A DNA stretch of 64,000 nucleotides from Haladaptatus pallidirubidus (GCF_020700235.1 NZ_CP085305.1:186001-250000), one strand, 5' to 3'. Positions 26,872-36,016 are shown, counted from the first letter of the stretch. Notes: generated from the letters alone by a model not told the origin. Made by a program: numbers and translations.

Positions 26872-28124
26872 CCTCCGCCCTGTTCTTGGCCGGTCTGAAA
26901 TTCGACAACTTCAATCTGGTTGAGTTGACCGTCTTGTGTAAAGCTGAAGATTTCGTACGCAGCCGTCGTGACATCGCCGTTATCGTCGAAGGTAACGCTG
27001 CTCGACGCTCCCTGGTAGTTTATCTCGTCGCCGTTAGCGGCCAACGTGAGCGCGTCAACGAGATTGCTGGGATCAACCTGCTGTCCGGGCGAGTTCGCAA
27101 CCGTCTGCATGTTGTCCCGAATATTCCCTCCGGAGTTCTGCGCACCGCCGGCGATGTTTGCGAGAATTTGGATGGCGGTCGCGTCGTACGCTTGGGCAGT
27201 GAATACGCCCGGTTCTCCTCCGACCTCTTCGTCGTACAGCTGCGTGAAGAATTGCCTAGCTGGCCCGGCAGCGGACGGTGCCGTCCCGATGACATTCGTG
27301 AGGGGCTGACCGACGTTACCTGGGAGCGCGGGATCGCGCAGTCCATCAGTCACGAGTATCTGCGTGTCGCGGCTGTAGCTGGAATAGTAGTCGCGGAACA
27401 GTTGATTACCACTCTCTGGATAGGCGATTACCAACAATGCGTCTGGCTGGTTCGACATTGCCTCTTGCAACTGCGCGGCGTACGACGATTGCGCCTGTTC
27501 GAAGGCGACCTGTGCCGGAATTTGTCCGCCGAATGATTGTGCAAAGCTGTTCGCGAGCGCTTGTCCGTACGAGTTGTTAACGTACATGACCGATACCGAC
27601 GAGGCGTTCACGCGATCGGTGGCAATCTGCGCGAGCACCTCTCCTTGGACAGTATCACTCGGACACGTCCGCCAGATAAAGCCGTTGTCCTGCAGCCCCG
27701 TAATCTCCGGCGACGTACTCGCGGGCGAACAACCGACGACTTGGTTCGGAATTAGGACGTTTTGGGAGACCTGAATCGTTACTTCCGAGGAAGCCGCACC
27801 GGTAATCGACGGATAGCCGGCATCGACGAGCGCTTGTGCCGCGCTGATACCGGCCTGTGGGTCGGTCTGGGTGTCCTCGGCCTGTGTATCGATCTGAAAG
27901 TCTGTATCGGCGTTGTTCAATTGGGTTGCCGGCAGTAGCGCAGCATCCCTGATCGGTCGGCCAACGGATGCCAAATCGCCCGTTACGGGTTGTAGTACCC
28001 CGACCCGGATTTGTTGTCCCCCTTGCTGTTGACCAGTGGCGCTACCAATATAACCGGCAAGACCAATGGCACTCGTTGCCCCCACCTTTGCTAAAAATTC
28101 GCGTCGTTTGGTACTCTCTATCAT
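26865..28124 (-). CDS. livK: branched-chain amino acid ABC transporter substrate-binding protein LivK
   Basis: 419 aa. A twin-arginine signal (KRREFLAKVGATSAIGLAG) marks Tat export. The mature protein is a type I periplasmic-binding fold of the LivJ/LivK group: IRVGVLQPVTGDLASVGRPI near the N-terminus, ITGAASSEVTIQVSQ around the ligand cleft, DTVQGEVLAQI and VMYVNNSYGQAL. It lies convergent to the livHMGF' operon, and its stop overlaps the livF remnant's stop in a TCATTGA. The ligand is probably a branched-chain or other aliphatic amino acid or amide. Confidence 0.9.
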   Translation of the reverse strand: MIESTKRREFLAKVGATSAIGLAGYIGSATGQQQGGQQIRVGVLQPVTGDLASVGRPIRDAALLPATQLNNADTDFQIDTQAEDTQTDPQAGISAAQALVDAGYPSITGAASSEVTIQVSQNVLIPNQVVGCSPASTSPEITGLQDNGFIWRTCPSDTVQGEVLAQIATDRVNASSVSVMYVNNSYGQALANSFAQSFGGQIPAQVAFEQAQSSYAAQLQEAMSNQPDALLVIAYPESGNQLFRDYYSSYSRDTQILVTDGLRDPALPGNVGQPLTNVIGTAPSAAGPARQFFTQLYDEEVGGEPGVFTAQAYDATAIQILANIAGGAQNSGGNIRDNMQTVANSPGQQVDPSNLVDALTLAANGDEINYQGASSSVTFDDNGDVTTAAYEIFSFTQDGQLNQIEVVEFQTGQEQGGGQ

Positions 28125-28755
28125 ACCACGTAGAGATAATGTCGTCTATTTCTATAAGTATATCCCTCAAAAGTAGGAAATGACAGAATAAAAATTGAAA
28201 ATTATCTTAATTATTCTCGTAATATTCAAATTTCACACCATTTAGTGAAGGGTGAGAACCCTTAGTTTTGATGCACAGATGCCATCAAGAGTCGATTGGA
28301 AGAACATAATCGATACTTTTGTCGGGCGAAATCATCTAATATCTATCTATAACTAATCATTGAACTTTCGTGGCTGTTGAACTGGGCGTATTTTCTAATC
28401 GAGTCGTCAGTTTTTGTATGAATTGTGAGCGGTTCCGATAAGTAGCTAAACCTTTACAACTGAGATCAATCGTGGAATTGAACGCTTAGTTCTACACCAC
28501 GCCAGCTCTAACCCTTGAGACCGGCGTTCTGTTCACCGTCGTTTGAAAGCGACCATACCACTTCGAAGACGAGGTCGCGGTTACTTCGACTCTTGGAGTA
28601 CAAGGCCGACTTGCTGTCTCACCATATCGTTCGAGTATTGGCCACGGGATTGTCCACGTATATTTTTATACCAATATTTTATATTTCTATATTAGATACC
28701 ATTCGCGTCAACCACTACTAAATACCCCGCGTGTAAGGTGGTCGATGAATTCTTG
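28125..28755. other. AT-rich intergenic region
   Basis: It holds the livK promoter side (AT-rich near 28140-28230). No coding frame that I can support on either strand. Confidence 0.4.
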
Positions 28756-29036
28756 TTACTCGTCAGCTGCTTCCCCGTATTCACGCTCTGACTGTTTGCG
28801 ATAGTCGTCTACAACCGTTTCATCCCCCAATGATGAGCGGTCCATCGCGGACGGCAGAATAGACGACGTTCAACGGGAGCTGTTCGATGTCGTTCACACT
28901 GGCGAAACCATCCGGAAATTCTGGGAGGTCAGCATCGATGCGATTGCGCAGTTGAAACCTCCTGCGGGCCTTGAGCCGATCCGGAAGCACAAGGCGATAC
29001 CGACATCAGACGTCGATGTTGCTGACCCCTGTACTT
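28756..29036 (-). pseudogene. remnant resembling an MNT-type nucleotidyltransferase
   Basis: The minus strand reads DADLPEFPDGFASVNDIEQL, then PLNVVYSAVRDGPLIIG; after a one-base shift it continues DETVVDDYRKQSEREYGEAA, DE and stop at 28756. The pattern 'DI..LPL..V..AVRDG.L...DE..V..YR.Q.EREY' matches the C-terminal half of minimal nucleotidyltransferase (MNT) antitoxin-like proteins. The GSxxR-DxD catalytic part is not recognisable. No HEPN partner is seen. Confidence 0.35.
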
Positions 29037-29156
29037 AATATCGACCTGACGTAGTGAGGGCTGCCTTTTCCCTCAATGAACCCTAGTTTTTGCTCTGCAA
29101 TGGTCAGTTATAGAAATGCCAGGGGATTTAGTACTTATCACTGAATCCTTTTTCAC

Positions 29157-30569
29157 TCATCTAATGATGATCCGTCGTACGCCGCCAGAGATTAGCGTAA
29201 TTACGTGTACGAGTACAAGTGGAAACGTGAGGCCGCCAGGACAGGCCAAGTACCTGGGCTCCCATTCTGGATCGAACTTTGCCTTATATGCGCGCAGCCC
29301 TTGATAGTTGTAGAAGTGTTCTCCGTGTTGATACACTTGCGCACCGATCCGATCCCAAGCAGTTGTTGCATGCCGATTTTCGAACCCTGACAAGGGGGCC
29401 ATTCCAAGGCTAAACCAGCCGTATCCGTTCTCAGATCCCCATAGCATGAGTTGCACGAAGAGATAATCCATAATACGTCCAGGTGCGCCAGAACTGTACC
29501 GCATGAGGTCAACCGACAATTCGTGTTTTCCGCTCCCTTCAAGGACATTCGCAAACGCAACAATATCACCGTTGTATCGTATGACCGCAATTGGGAAATT
29601 CTTCAGGTATCGTTCATCAAAGTAACCAAGCGAAAACCCGATCTCCCTGCCCCCTTTCATTTCCAACCACTTATCAGAGATGGTTCGTAGTTGGGGAAGG
29701 ATGTCAGGAACGCTCTTACGTGGAATGACTTCGAACGTACAATTTTTCCCTTCGACCTTTCGGATCGTGCGCCTGAATTCCTTTCGTCGTTTTCCCTCAA
29801 GCGAAAATGGTAGTGACACGCGACCCTCTTCACCGAGTCTGAAAAACGACAATCCGAGATCCACCATGACCGGCAAATCATCCTCACCGACCTGATAGAA
29901 TACGGGCTGCCCCCCATTGCGCGAAGCGAGTTCATGAAAGCGCCAGGCCAACTCTAAACAGTCATCTTTTGAACCAACGGGTGGCCCCAGTGCGACCCAA
30001 CTTCGTCCTTCGATGGCGTACATGATGAAAGCTGTCCCGTCATCGTTGAACAGTAGCGATTTGTCACCAAGAAGTGCCAGATACGCATCGACTCGATCGG
30101 ACTTCTCGGCGATCGAACGTGCACGTTCTAACTCCGTTTCGGTTGGTGGCGATGGGTCAGGCATCGATGGACTCAGAAGCCGCACCAGAGCGACGACGAG
30201 GAGAACTACAGCTGTCCCAACAGATGCTCGTAGAAACCGCGGAGCACTGCCATCGAGTGAGAACCGCCACCAGAGCTGTTCTGAATACTCGAGATGTTGG
30301 AAGGCGAACAATCCTAGCCAAACCGAAGTTCCGAAAACAATGAGGATAGTCACGATCCAGCCGGTCGTAAACCACTCGCGTGTCAGTGATGCCCGGCGGT
30401 AAAAGAATCGGCGGGCTGGGACAACGACCGCGAGCACCGCCATGAGAATGAGTGCCTCTTCGACGTTGAATCCTTTTAATAATGACAATAGGATGCCGAG
30501 GAAGAGCATGGTGATAGTGAGGAGATACGCTGCGTCAAGGCGTAGCTGGAGACCGCGAGCGAGCACCAA
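29157..30569 (-). CDS. mprF: MprF synthase half (aminoacyl-lipid synthase, DUF2156)
   Basis: 470 aa. The first 130 residues are membrane helices; from about residue 165 it is the DUF2156 tandem-GNAT synthase domain of MprF, with VALGPPVGSKDD, FRRTIRKVEGKNCTFEV, FSLGYFDERYL, GKHELSVDLMRYSSGAPGRI and WFSLGMAPLSGFENRHA. MprF transfers an amino acid from aminoacyl-tRNA to a phosphatidylglycerol-type lipid; in an archaeon the acceptor would presumably be an archaetidylglycerol. The nominal start is a TTG. Reading further upstream in this frame gives RLVWLGRVLPLSVIELSHFL, then ASLVGVGLL, the normal MprF middle, so this is the 3' part of one gene broken near 30655. Confidence 0.85.
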   Translation of the reverse strand: MVLARGLQLRLDAAYLLTITMLFLGILLSLLKGFNVEEALILMAVLAVVVPARRFFYRRASLTREWFTTGWIVTILIVFGTSVWLGLFAFQHLEYSEQLWWRFSLDGSAPRFLRASVGTAVVLLVVALVRLLSPSMPDPSPPTETELERARSIAEKSDRVDAYLALLGDKSLLFNDDGTAFIMYAIEGRSWVALGPPVGSKDDCLELAWRFHELASRNGGQPVFYQVGEDDLPVMVDLGLSFFRLGEEGRVSLPFSLEGKRRKEFRRTIRKVEGKNCTFEVIPRKSVPDILPQLRTISDKWLEMKGGREIGFSLGYFDERYLKNFPIAVIRYNGDIVAFANVLEGSGKHELSVDLMRYSSGAPGRIMDYLFVQLMLWGSENGYGWFSLGMAPLSGFENRHATTAWDRIGAQVYQHGEHFYNYQGLRAYKAKFDPEWEPRYLACPGGLTFPLVLVHVITLISGGVRRIIIR

Positions 30570-30574
30570 CAGTC

Positions 30575-31708
30575 CTACCCCGACGAGACTAGCGAGAAAG
30601 TGCGATAGCTCAATGACCGAAAGGGGGAGGACACGACCAAGCCAAACGAGCCGGAGGAGTCAGCGGGGATCGCTCCTGTAATTAGGAGAGTTGCCCCTGC
30701 CAGCAGCGTGAGTAGGGCGAGGACGGTTGGAACGAGCGGTGCAGCCCAGCGGTGTATCGTTTGTGCGGGAATTATATCTTCCTCACGGTGTACAAGCGTT
30801 GTACGGACGATGAGAACGATCGCAGCCACGAACAGAGGAAGCAGATAGTAGACGATGCGGTAGATGATGAGTGCTGCTGCAATCCCAGTTGTCGGAAGCA
30901 TTCCGGAAAGGAGCACCAAGAGCACGCCCTCAAAGACACCCAATCCACCGGGAACCTGGCTGGTAATTCCCATTAGCTGTGCGACAAAAAAGACGGCAAG
31001 AAACCCTATATATCCGAGATGGTTGCCAGTCGGCAGGAGGACGTAGAGTACCATACCGGCAATTGCCCAATCGAATATTCCCAAAGAGATCTGCGCAAAT
31101 GAGAGCCGTAGCCTAGGTGTATCGATCGACCAGCCTCGAATTTCGATCGGAATCCGTCGCAGGACACCCCAGAGGACGTACGCGAAGACACCGCCAAGAA
31201 GAACGACGCCGATGATCCTAACGGATACCGTGGGGATTCCGAGTGCCAAACTGAGAAGTGCGGGTTCGGCAACGAAAGCGAGGCCGGAGTCGATAACGAG
31301 GCCGAGCCAAATCGACAGCGTGCAGAAGCCAACAATTCGCGTCACGTCATCCGCTGTAACACTCATAGCCGAGTAAAATCGATATCGGACGGACCAGCCG
31401 GTGAGCACCGAAACGCCGACGTTATTGCTGATAACGTGTCCAACGAAAGAGGGCAGGGCGGTACGCCGGTACGTCTCCGATCGGTTGACGTATCGGAAGC
31501 CGAGCCAATCGTATCCTGTCATTAGTACGTACCCCAGTGCAGTCAACCCAACTGCGAGAGCGATAACCCATGGGGAGTACGCGCTGAGTTCTCCGATAAT
31601 TTCGTGAATACTGAATTCTTGCAGTTCTCGGTGGATAGCAAAGAGCGCGAGTGCGAAAACAACGCTCCCGAAAAGCGGCGTTAACTGCTTCAAGGTTGGT
31701 CGTTTCAT
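30575..31708 (-). CDS. mprF: MprF flippase half (lysyl-PG flippase, UPF0104)
   Basis: 377 aa with about ten helices, the UPF0104/LPG_synthase_TM domain. Diagnostic phrases are LPSFVGHVISNNVGVSVLTGWSVRYRFY near residues 85-112, VAQLMGITSQVPGGLGVFEGVLL near 244 and YRIVYYLLPLFVAA near 285. This half moves aminoacylated lipid to the outer leaflet. The last 30 residues after ITGAIPAD (SSGSFGLVVSSPFRSLSYRT) are out of frame: the correct continuation lies in the next frame. Together with 29157-30569 it would be one protein of about 850 aa. Confidence 0.85.
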   Translation of the reverse strand: MKRPTLKQLTPLFGSVVFALALFAIHRELQEFSIHEIIGELSAYSPWVIALAVGLTALGYVLMTGYDWLGFRYVNRSETYRRTALPSFVGHVISNNVGVSVLTGWSVRYRFYSAMSVTADDVTRIVGFCTLSIWLGLVIDSGLAFVAEPALLSLALGIPTVSVRIIGVVLLGGVFAYVLWGVLRRIPIEIRGWSIDTPRLRLSFAQISLGIFDWAIAGMVLYVLLPTGNHLGYIGFLAVFFVAQLMGITSQVPGGLGVFEGVLLVLLSGMLPTTGIAAALIIYRIVYYLLPLFVAAIVLIVRTTLVHREEDIIPAQTIHRWAAPLVPTVLALLTLLAGATLLITGAIPADSSGSFGLVVSSPFRSLSYRTFSLVSSG

Positions 31709-32420
31709 TTACTACACATACTGTATTAACACTGGCAACGCTGAAAGACATTTGGTGACGAGTCTCTTGTTTGTCATCATACCCACGAGGACATTTCTTT
31801 CGTCGCGGAATTTTTCGAGTATGAATAGATTTCTAAATACAGTTATACGTATCCAAGACAAATCCCGATAGCGGACATCACGGGGAAGAAGGCACTATCT
31901 CGGACGTTTTGCACGACTGTCTTGGAGACGAAACCGGACGCGAATTAGACTCCTGCAACAACCACATTGAAACGGGTAAGGAAATCGATGTTTGGTTCCG
32001 ACACCGCGACTTAGTACCGTATCCAGCAACTAATCACTGATACACTCTTTGAAATAAATACTCACGAAGGCAAACCAACGCGGCCACAGAGCTGAGATGC
32101 GCTTGGAGTCGATGAGAATTACCTTCTCAATGCGTGGCTCACGGGGAGTTTTGTAAAACCCAACGAAAGAAGTCACACGAGAGAGCGGCGTCGATGTCAT
32201 TCTCGCATTCGAGAGCGTACTCCTCGCGCGAGGCGAGCTTTTTGAAATGCGTTCGAACCGCATCGCCTACGGCAGTAATAGAGACTAATATAGCTGACCA
32301 TCGGGTGGTCGCTCGATATGCACTACAACGCAACTTGGTGGCAAACTAATCGAAAAATAATGTTACGTGTTATCATGTGTCCCCTAACAACTATTGCAAC
32401 GGAATCCATTACCAGAGTAT
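31709..32420. other. region with decayed coding fragments
   Basis: Plus frame at about 31855-32040 reads DVLHDCLGDETGRELDSCNN, then HIETGKEIDVWFRHRDLVPY before a stop, without a start. Minus frame at 32139-32333 reads AVGDAVRTHFKKLASREEY, then ALECENDIDAALSCDFFRW. Both look protein-like but I cannot place them. No complete gene. Confidence 0.3.
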
Positions 32421-32684
32421 ATGCCAAGTTCGTCACCCTCGCACCCAGAGCCATCGATACGCACTACACCTGCAGACTCCCAGTCGATCATCTCTGCTGT
32501 GGTGACGGCAGTGACCAAAGCCAACGGTACGGAGCCCACGACTCCCCTCTATGAGGCCATCGACCCCGATGCACTCGAAGATCTGTATCAGCATGCCTCG
32601 CCAACAGTGAGCTTCGACTACATTGGGTACCGCGTCACGGTTTTTCCTGACCAAACTGTTACTGTGTCCGAGCTGAATACATAG
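32421..32684 (+). CDS. HalOD1 output-domain protein
   Basis: 87 aa from the ATG at 32421. It matches the HalOD1 layout: SIISAVVTAVTKANGTEP, then PLYEAIDPDALEDLY and FDYIGYRVTVFPDQTVTV. HalOD1 is a stand-alone haloarchaeal output domain linked to two-component-like signalling; its biochemical role is unknown. The N-terminal 20 residues are Ser/Pro-rich. A second HalOD1 gene is at 46150-46428. Confidence 0.8.
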   Translation: MPSSSPSHPEPSIRTTPADSQSIISAVVTAVTKANGTEPTTPLYEAIDPDALEDLYQHASPTVSFDYIGYRVTVFPDQTVTVSELNT

Positions 32685-32809
32685 GGCGTTACTCCCAATA
32701 GACGACCCAGAGATCCGAATTTTAGAAGCCGCCGCTCTTCAACCAGAAGGAGCAGTATACTCCACAGCATGGAATTGGATGTAGAAGACCAACAAATTAG
32801 CACCGACAG

Positions 32810-33190
32810 CTACTTCTCCTGTGGTGAGGGCTCTCGCCCTGCAGGTAAAACCGTCACCAGCATTTGCTCGAGGAGCGCGTCGACCTGTGGTGGGGCAGTA
32901 TAGGTGGCTTGCTGATCAGATTGGTCATACTCAATTATCCCTGTATCTGCGAGTTTCGGGAGATGAATATGATGCAACGTAATTGCTGTGTCCGTGGTTC
33001 TATTCGACGGTTCTCGGTCGTCACTTTGTGTCAGCTTCGTCACTAACGTAGAGACGGCCAGAGGAGTCTCGGTGTTACGAAGACACCGGAGAAGTGCTCG
33101 ACGCCGGTGATCAGCAAGCATCTTGTATAACAACGTAATCTGTTCTGTTGTAGTGCCACGATCGCCAATCGGGTGTCCATCCTCATGCAT
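32810..33190 (-). CDS. DUF7344 winged-helix-type protein (copy 1)
   Basis: 126 aa from the ATG at 33190. Pattern: ITLLYKMLADHRRRALLRCLRN (helix), VSTLVTKLTQ, then ALTLHHIHLPKLADTGIIEYD (here AITLHHIHLP), YTAPPQVDALL. These haloarchaeal proteins resemble a winged helix and are presumed regulators. A perfect 12-bp inverted repeat (33186-33210) overlaps the start codon, and a TATA-like TTATAAAA lies just upstream at about 33225, so a leaderless, autoregulated transcript is plausible. Confidence 0.75.
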   Translation of the reverse strand: MHEDGHPIGDRGTTTEQITLLYKMLADHRRRALLRCLRNTETPLAVSTLVTKLTQSDDREPSNRTTDTAITLHHIHLPKLADTGIIEYDQSDQQATYTAPPQVDALLEQMLVTVLPAGREPSPQEK

Positions 33191-33210
33191 ACTCGAGCCT
33201 CGAGTATGCA
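33186..33210. promoter_or_regulatory. perfect palindrome over the start of a DUF7344 gene
   Basis: TGCATACTCGAG-C-CTCGAGTATGCA: 12-bp perfect arms around one base. It contains the ATG of the DUF7344 gene (minus strand) and sits about 20 bases downstream of its TATA-like box. It has the form of an operator for a dimeric regulator, probably the DUF7344 protein itself or the Lrp-type protein encoded upstream at 33359-33850. Confidence 0.55.
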
Positions 33211-33358
33211 CACATATAGTCATTTTTTATAATTGCATTGTTAGATTGTGGAATACACACGGAGAGACGCGAATTGTCCTTCTGTAACAGAGTCACTGTG
33301 TGATTCCAGCACCATGCGTCTTTGAAAGTGTGAAATACGCAATTGAAATGGCTGAAGA

Positions 33359-33850
33359 TCAGCTCTCACGTTGTTCCTCTGCCGTTTCCTCACTGAAGTG
33401 GAAATGATCGAATGGCTGGCTATGTCGCTCGCGTATGATCTCGGAACTCTCAATCGTGACGCCTGAGTCGTGCAGCGTGTCCGTGATGCGTGTAATATCT
33501 TTGCTACTCGTCCCAACCGCTTCCACGTAGATATTTCGTTTGCCGACAAGCATCTCGCGTACATCGACCACACCCTGCACAGCAAGCATCTGCTGGACAA
33601 ATTCGGCTTGTTCGGTTGCTGGCGCGGTACACACGAATAACACACGCAGCGGGAGGTTCGCCGCTTCATAATCGATCTCTGGGTGGTAGCCTTTGATGAT
33701 CCCATCGTCTTCGAGGGCTTTGATCCGGTTCCGAACGGTGCTCGCGGAGACACCGACCGTTTCGGCAATTTCTTCGGTGGTTGTATTTCGTGCATCTCGC
33801 TGGAGATGATACAAAATGCCCTGGTCAACGTTGTCGAGTCCTCGGCCCAT
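33359..33850 (-). CDS. Lrp/AsnC family transcriptional regulator
   Basis: 163 aa from the ATG at 33850. N-terminal HTH: LDNVDQGILYHLQRDARNTTTEEIAETV (as written in pieces: VDQGILYHLQRDARN and TEEIAETVGVSASTVRNRI), then KALEDDGIIKGYHPEID. C-terminal RAM-like ligand domain from about residue 70: LPLRVLFVCTAP, VVDVREMLVGKRNIYVEAVG. Such regulators respond to amino acids or act as global regulators. The acidic, His-containing tail (PFDHFHFSEETAEEQ) is an addition. The upstream open frame to 33946 is discarded because it lacks a domain. Confidence 0.85.
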   Translation of the reverse strand: MGRGLDNVDQGILYHLQRDARNTTTEEIAETVGVSASTVRNRIKALEDDGIIKGYHPEIDYEAANLPLRVLFVCTAPATEQAEFVQQMLAVQGVVDVREMLVGKRNIYVEAVGTSSKDITRITDTLHDSGVTIESSEIIRERHSQPFDHFHFSEETAEEQRES

Positions 33851-34007
33851 ACGCGAGAATTGGGAGAGTAGACGTAAATAGTATGTGAGAAACCGAGTGA
33901 AATCCAACAGCCCTCGTTCAAGTGGTTCACTCACTTCCTCAAACACTGGCTAATCCGAAAATTGAGAGGTGATTAAACGTGTATACTGTGTTGAAGTACA
34001 AGAACCA

Positions 34008-34316
34008 ATGATGCTCGATGATCAGCTCTCAGTCCTCTCGAATCGCCACCGACGACGGCTCCTTGTCACTTTAGCACAATGGACTCCCCAGCCCGATCAT
34101 CTCGCTCCCTCTCGAGCTTTGGCAGCGGACGGGGGAGACGAAGAGCAAACAGATCAAACAGATCAAACAGATCAAACGATCGCAATGCAGCACGTCCATC
34201 TCTCCAAATTAGCGGATCACGGCTTTATCGACTGGGATCAAGACGCACAGCGCGTGACGAAGGGGCCGCAGTTCGATGAGATCGAGCCATTGCTCACAGT
34301 TCTGATTGAAAATTAG
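34008..34316 (+). CDS. DUF7344 protein with triplicated TDQ repeat (copy 2)
   Basis: 102 aa from ATG 34008; a second ATG follows directly. It has the DUF7344 core: MLDDQLSVLSNRHRRRLLVTLAQ, AMQHVHLSKLADHGFIDWDQ and VTKGPQFDEIEPLLTVL. Between helix one and the recognition helix lies a spacer carrying three in-frame copies of a 9-base repeat, giving TDQTDQTDQT. It is divergent to the Lrp-type gene and encoded 157 bases from it. Confidence 0.75.
   Translation: MMLDDQLSVLSNRHRRRLLVTLAQWTPQPDHLAPSRALAADGGDEEQTDQTDQTDQTIAMQHVHLSKLADHGFIDWDQDAQRVTKGPQFDEIEPLLTVLIEN
34146..34172 (+). repeat. 9-base tandem repeat inside a DUF7344 gene
   Basis: Three perfect copies of CAAACAGAT plus a partial fourth. 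The unit is a multiple of three, so copy-number change would lengthen the linker without shifting the frame. Confidence 0.6.
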
Positions 34317-34836
34317 AATGTGCTTACTGACCGTGGTGTTCCCGACTGATTGATCACGAGGAAAACTGCCACGAAGGTGGTAGTTCAGGTACGGGATGAC
34401 GATTGGTTGGGACCCATCAGACCTCCGTACCACTTCGTCCTTTGCGCTAGTCCTGTATAACCCTACTGCGATTATCTGGGTTACTAATTTAGTATCTGAT
34501 TCATAGCCGGGGAAATATATCCCAGACTACTAATCTATCGAAAATCGATTTAACTGAAGGCAATATGGATGGTGCAAATTCGTAATTATCGCATCATATA
34601 TTGCGGATTTGTGATTAGTAATTTGTGATTATCCGAGTGAATAAACGAGTTGGCTGGTGAATCAGCAATATGATTGTTTGGGGATGAATGCCTTTGATAC
34701 GTCTTGACGCGCATAGTCTCATTTATGATGGACAGTGCTGTTGGGCGAATTCGATGGCTTCGACAACAACTGTCTTGTAAGCGACGCTAGAACGGTATGA
34801 ACAAGTCCGGTGTTCCCGGGCAAATGGTTGGGACCC
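34317..34836. other. AT-rich intergenic region upstream of trmB-like gene
   Basis: Over 500 bases with no supported coding frame. The stretch 34560-34660 is strongly AT-rich. The GGGACCCAT string occurs both near 34409-34418 (as GGGACCCAT) and just before the TrmB start (34830-34839), a short repeat of unknown meaning. Confidence 0.35.
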
Positions 34837-35673
34837 ATGAAGGACTTATCTAATCAACAACAAGCGATCGAATTGCTCCAACAACTCGGCTTGAAAGAGT
34901 ACGAAGCAGGGTGTTTCGTAGCGTTGGCACGCCTCCCGAAAGGGACGGCCAAAGAGATCAGCGAGACGTCCGACGTACCGCGAACACGCGTCTATGATGC
35001 GATTCGAGTGTTAGAAACCAAGGGCCTCGTCGAGATTCAGCATTCGAATCCTCAGCAATTTCGCGCCGTGCCGATCGAGGAGGCCGCCGAGACACTACGC
35101 CAAGAATACGAAACGCGAACAGACACGCTCGTCGAGGCAATGGACAATATTGAACCCGCGATTCCGGATGGTGATGAAGAAATCACGCACGAAGTCTGGG
35201 CGCTCTCAGGGACCACTGCGATTACGAATCGTACTCAACAACTCATTGATGCCGCTGGGAGAGAGATCATACTCATCGTCGGGCGTGACGAGGTTATTGA
35301 TGACGGGTTGGTTGAACAGCTCCAAGAGGCGCTCGACACTGGTCTCGATGTGCTGGTTGGCACACAAACCGAGGAGCTTCGTGAGCAAATTGCAAAGGCA
35401 CTGCCCGATGCAGAAGTGTTCGTCTCCGGGTTAGAGTGGTTGCACAGTTCGCCCCTTGAGGCCAACGACGACACGACGATCAGTCGGCTGCTGTTGATCG
35501 ACAAGAACACGATTCTCGTGAGTTCGGTGCATGAGACGGACACTGGCGGGATTGAGACGGAAAAGGCAGTGTTTGGGAGGGGGTTCGACAACGGAATTGT
35601 AGTGATTGCCCGGCGATTGATGGCGACGGGATTACTTCCGGCTGATGATCCTGACATGCTCGCCGATAAATGA
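34837..35673 (+). CDS. TrmB family transcriptional regulator
   Basis: 278 aa from ATG 34837. N-terminal TrmB winged helix: IELLQQLGLKEYEAGCFVAL, LPKGTAKEISETSDVPRTRV, YDAIRVLETKGLVEI and the wing QFRAVPIEEAAETL. A coiled linker (EYETRTDTLVEAM) precedes an effector domain that reads like the phospholipase-D-like fold seen in many haloarchaeal TrmB proteins (IILIVGRDEVIDDGLVEQL, ILVSSVHETD). It likely controls sugar or metabolite genes; the target is not in view. Confidence 0.85.
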   Translation: MKDLSNQQQAIELLQQLGLKEYEAGCFVALARLPKGTAKEISETSDVPRTRVYDAIRVLETKGLVEIQHSNPQQFRAVPIEEAAETLRQEYETRTDTLVEAMDNIEPAIPDGDEEITHEVWALSGTTAITNRTQQLIDAAGREIILIVGRDEVIDDGLVEQLQEALDTGLDVLVGTQTEELREQIAKALPDAEVFVSGLEWLHSSPLEANDDTTISRLLLIDKNTILVSSVHETDTGGIETEKAVFGRGFDNGIVVIARRLMATGLLPADDPDMLADK

Positions 35674-35896
35674 TTTCTGATGCGTTATTGGGATGCGATT
35701 CTCGGAGGGAAGAGGGAGCCGCATAACAGGCTCGTGTTTGACCGTGCTGAAGGGCGATTTTTTGGGAGACATGGACCAATCATCATAAGGGAAAGTGTTC
35801 ATTCACCGACCCACATTATCGTCACAAAATCTCTCTGTAACCGACTTGCCACGCGATCCAACGCAAAGTACCTCATCTGTGTTTGTGGTGCGTACT

Positions 35897-36016
35897 TTAC
35901 CTGATCGGAGGTGGTGATGATCGCTCCTTCGGATGAAGGATCCGCTGGATAATCCCATCGATGTCTGGGGGAGTGATCTCCTCGGGTTCGTCTGATGGGT
36001 AGTGTGGAACTGGCAT
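35897..36016 (-). CDS. possible 39-aa ORF
   Basis: A short frame with acidic, proline-rich composition (YPSDEPEEITPPDIDGIIQR, then ILHPKERSS). Its composition is haloarchaeal and unlike random DNA, but there is no family match. It may be a small protein or a truncated N-terminus. Confidence 0.3.
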   Translation of the reverse strand: MPVPHYPSDEPEEITPPDIDGIIQRILHPKERSSPPPIR

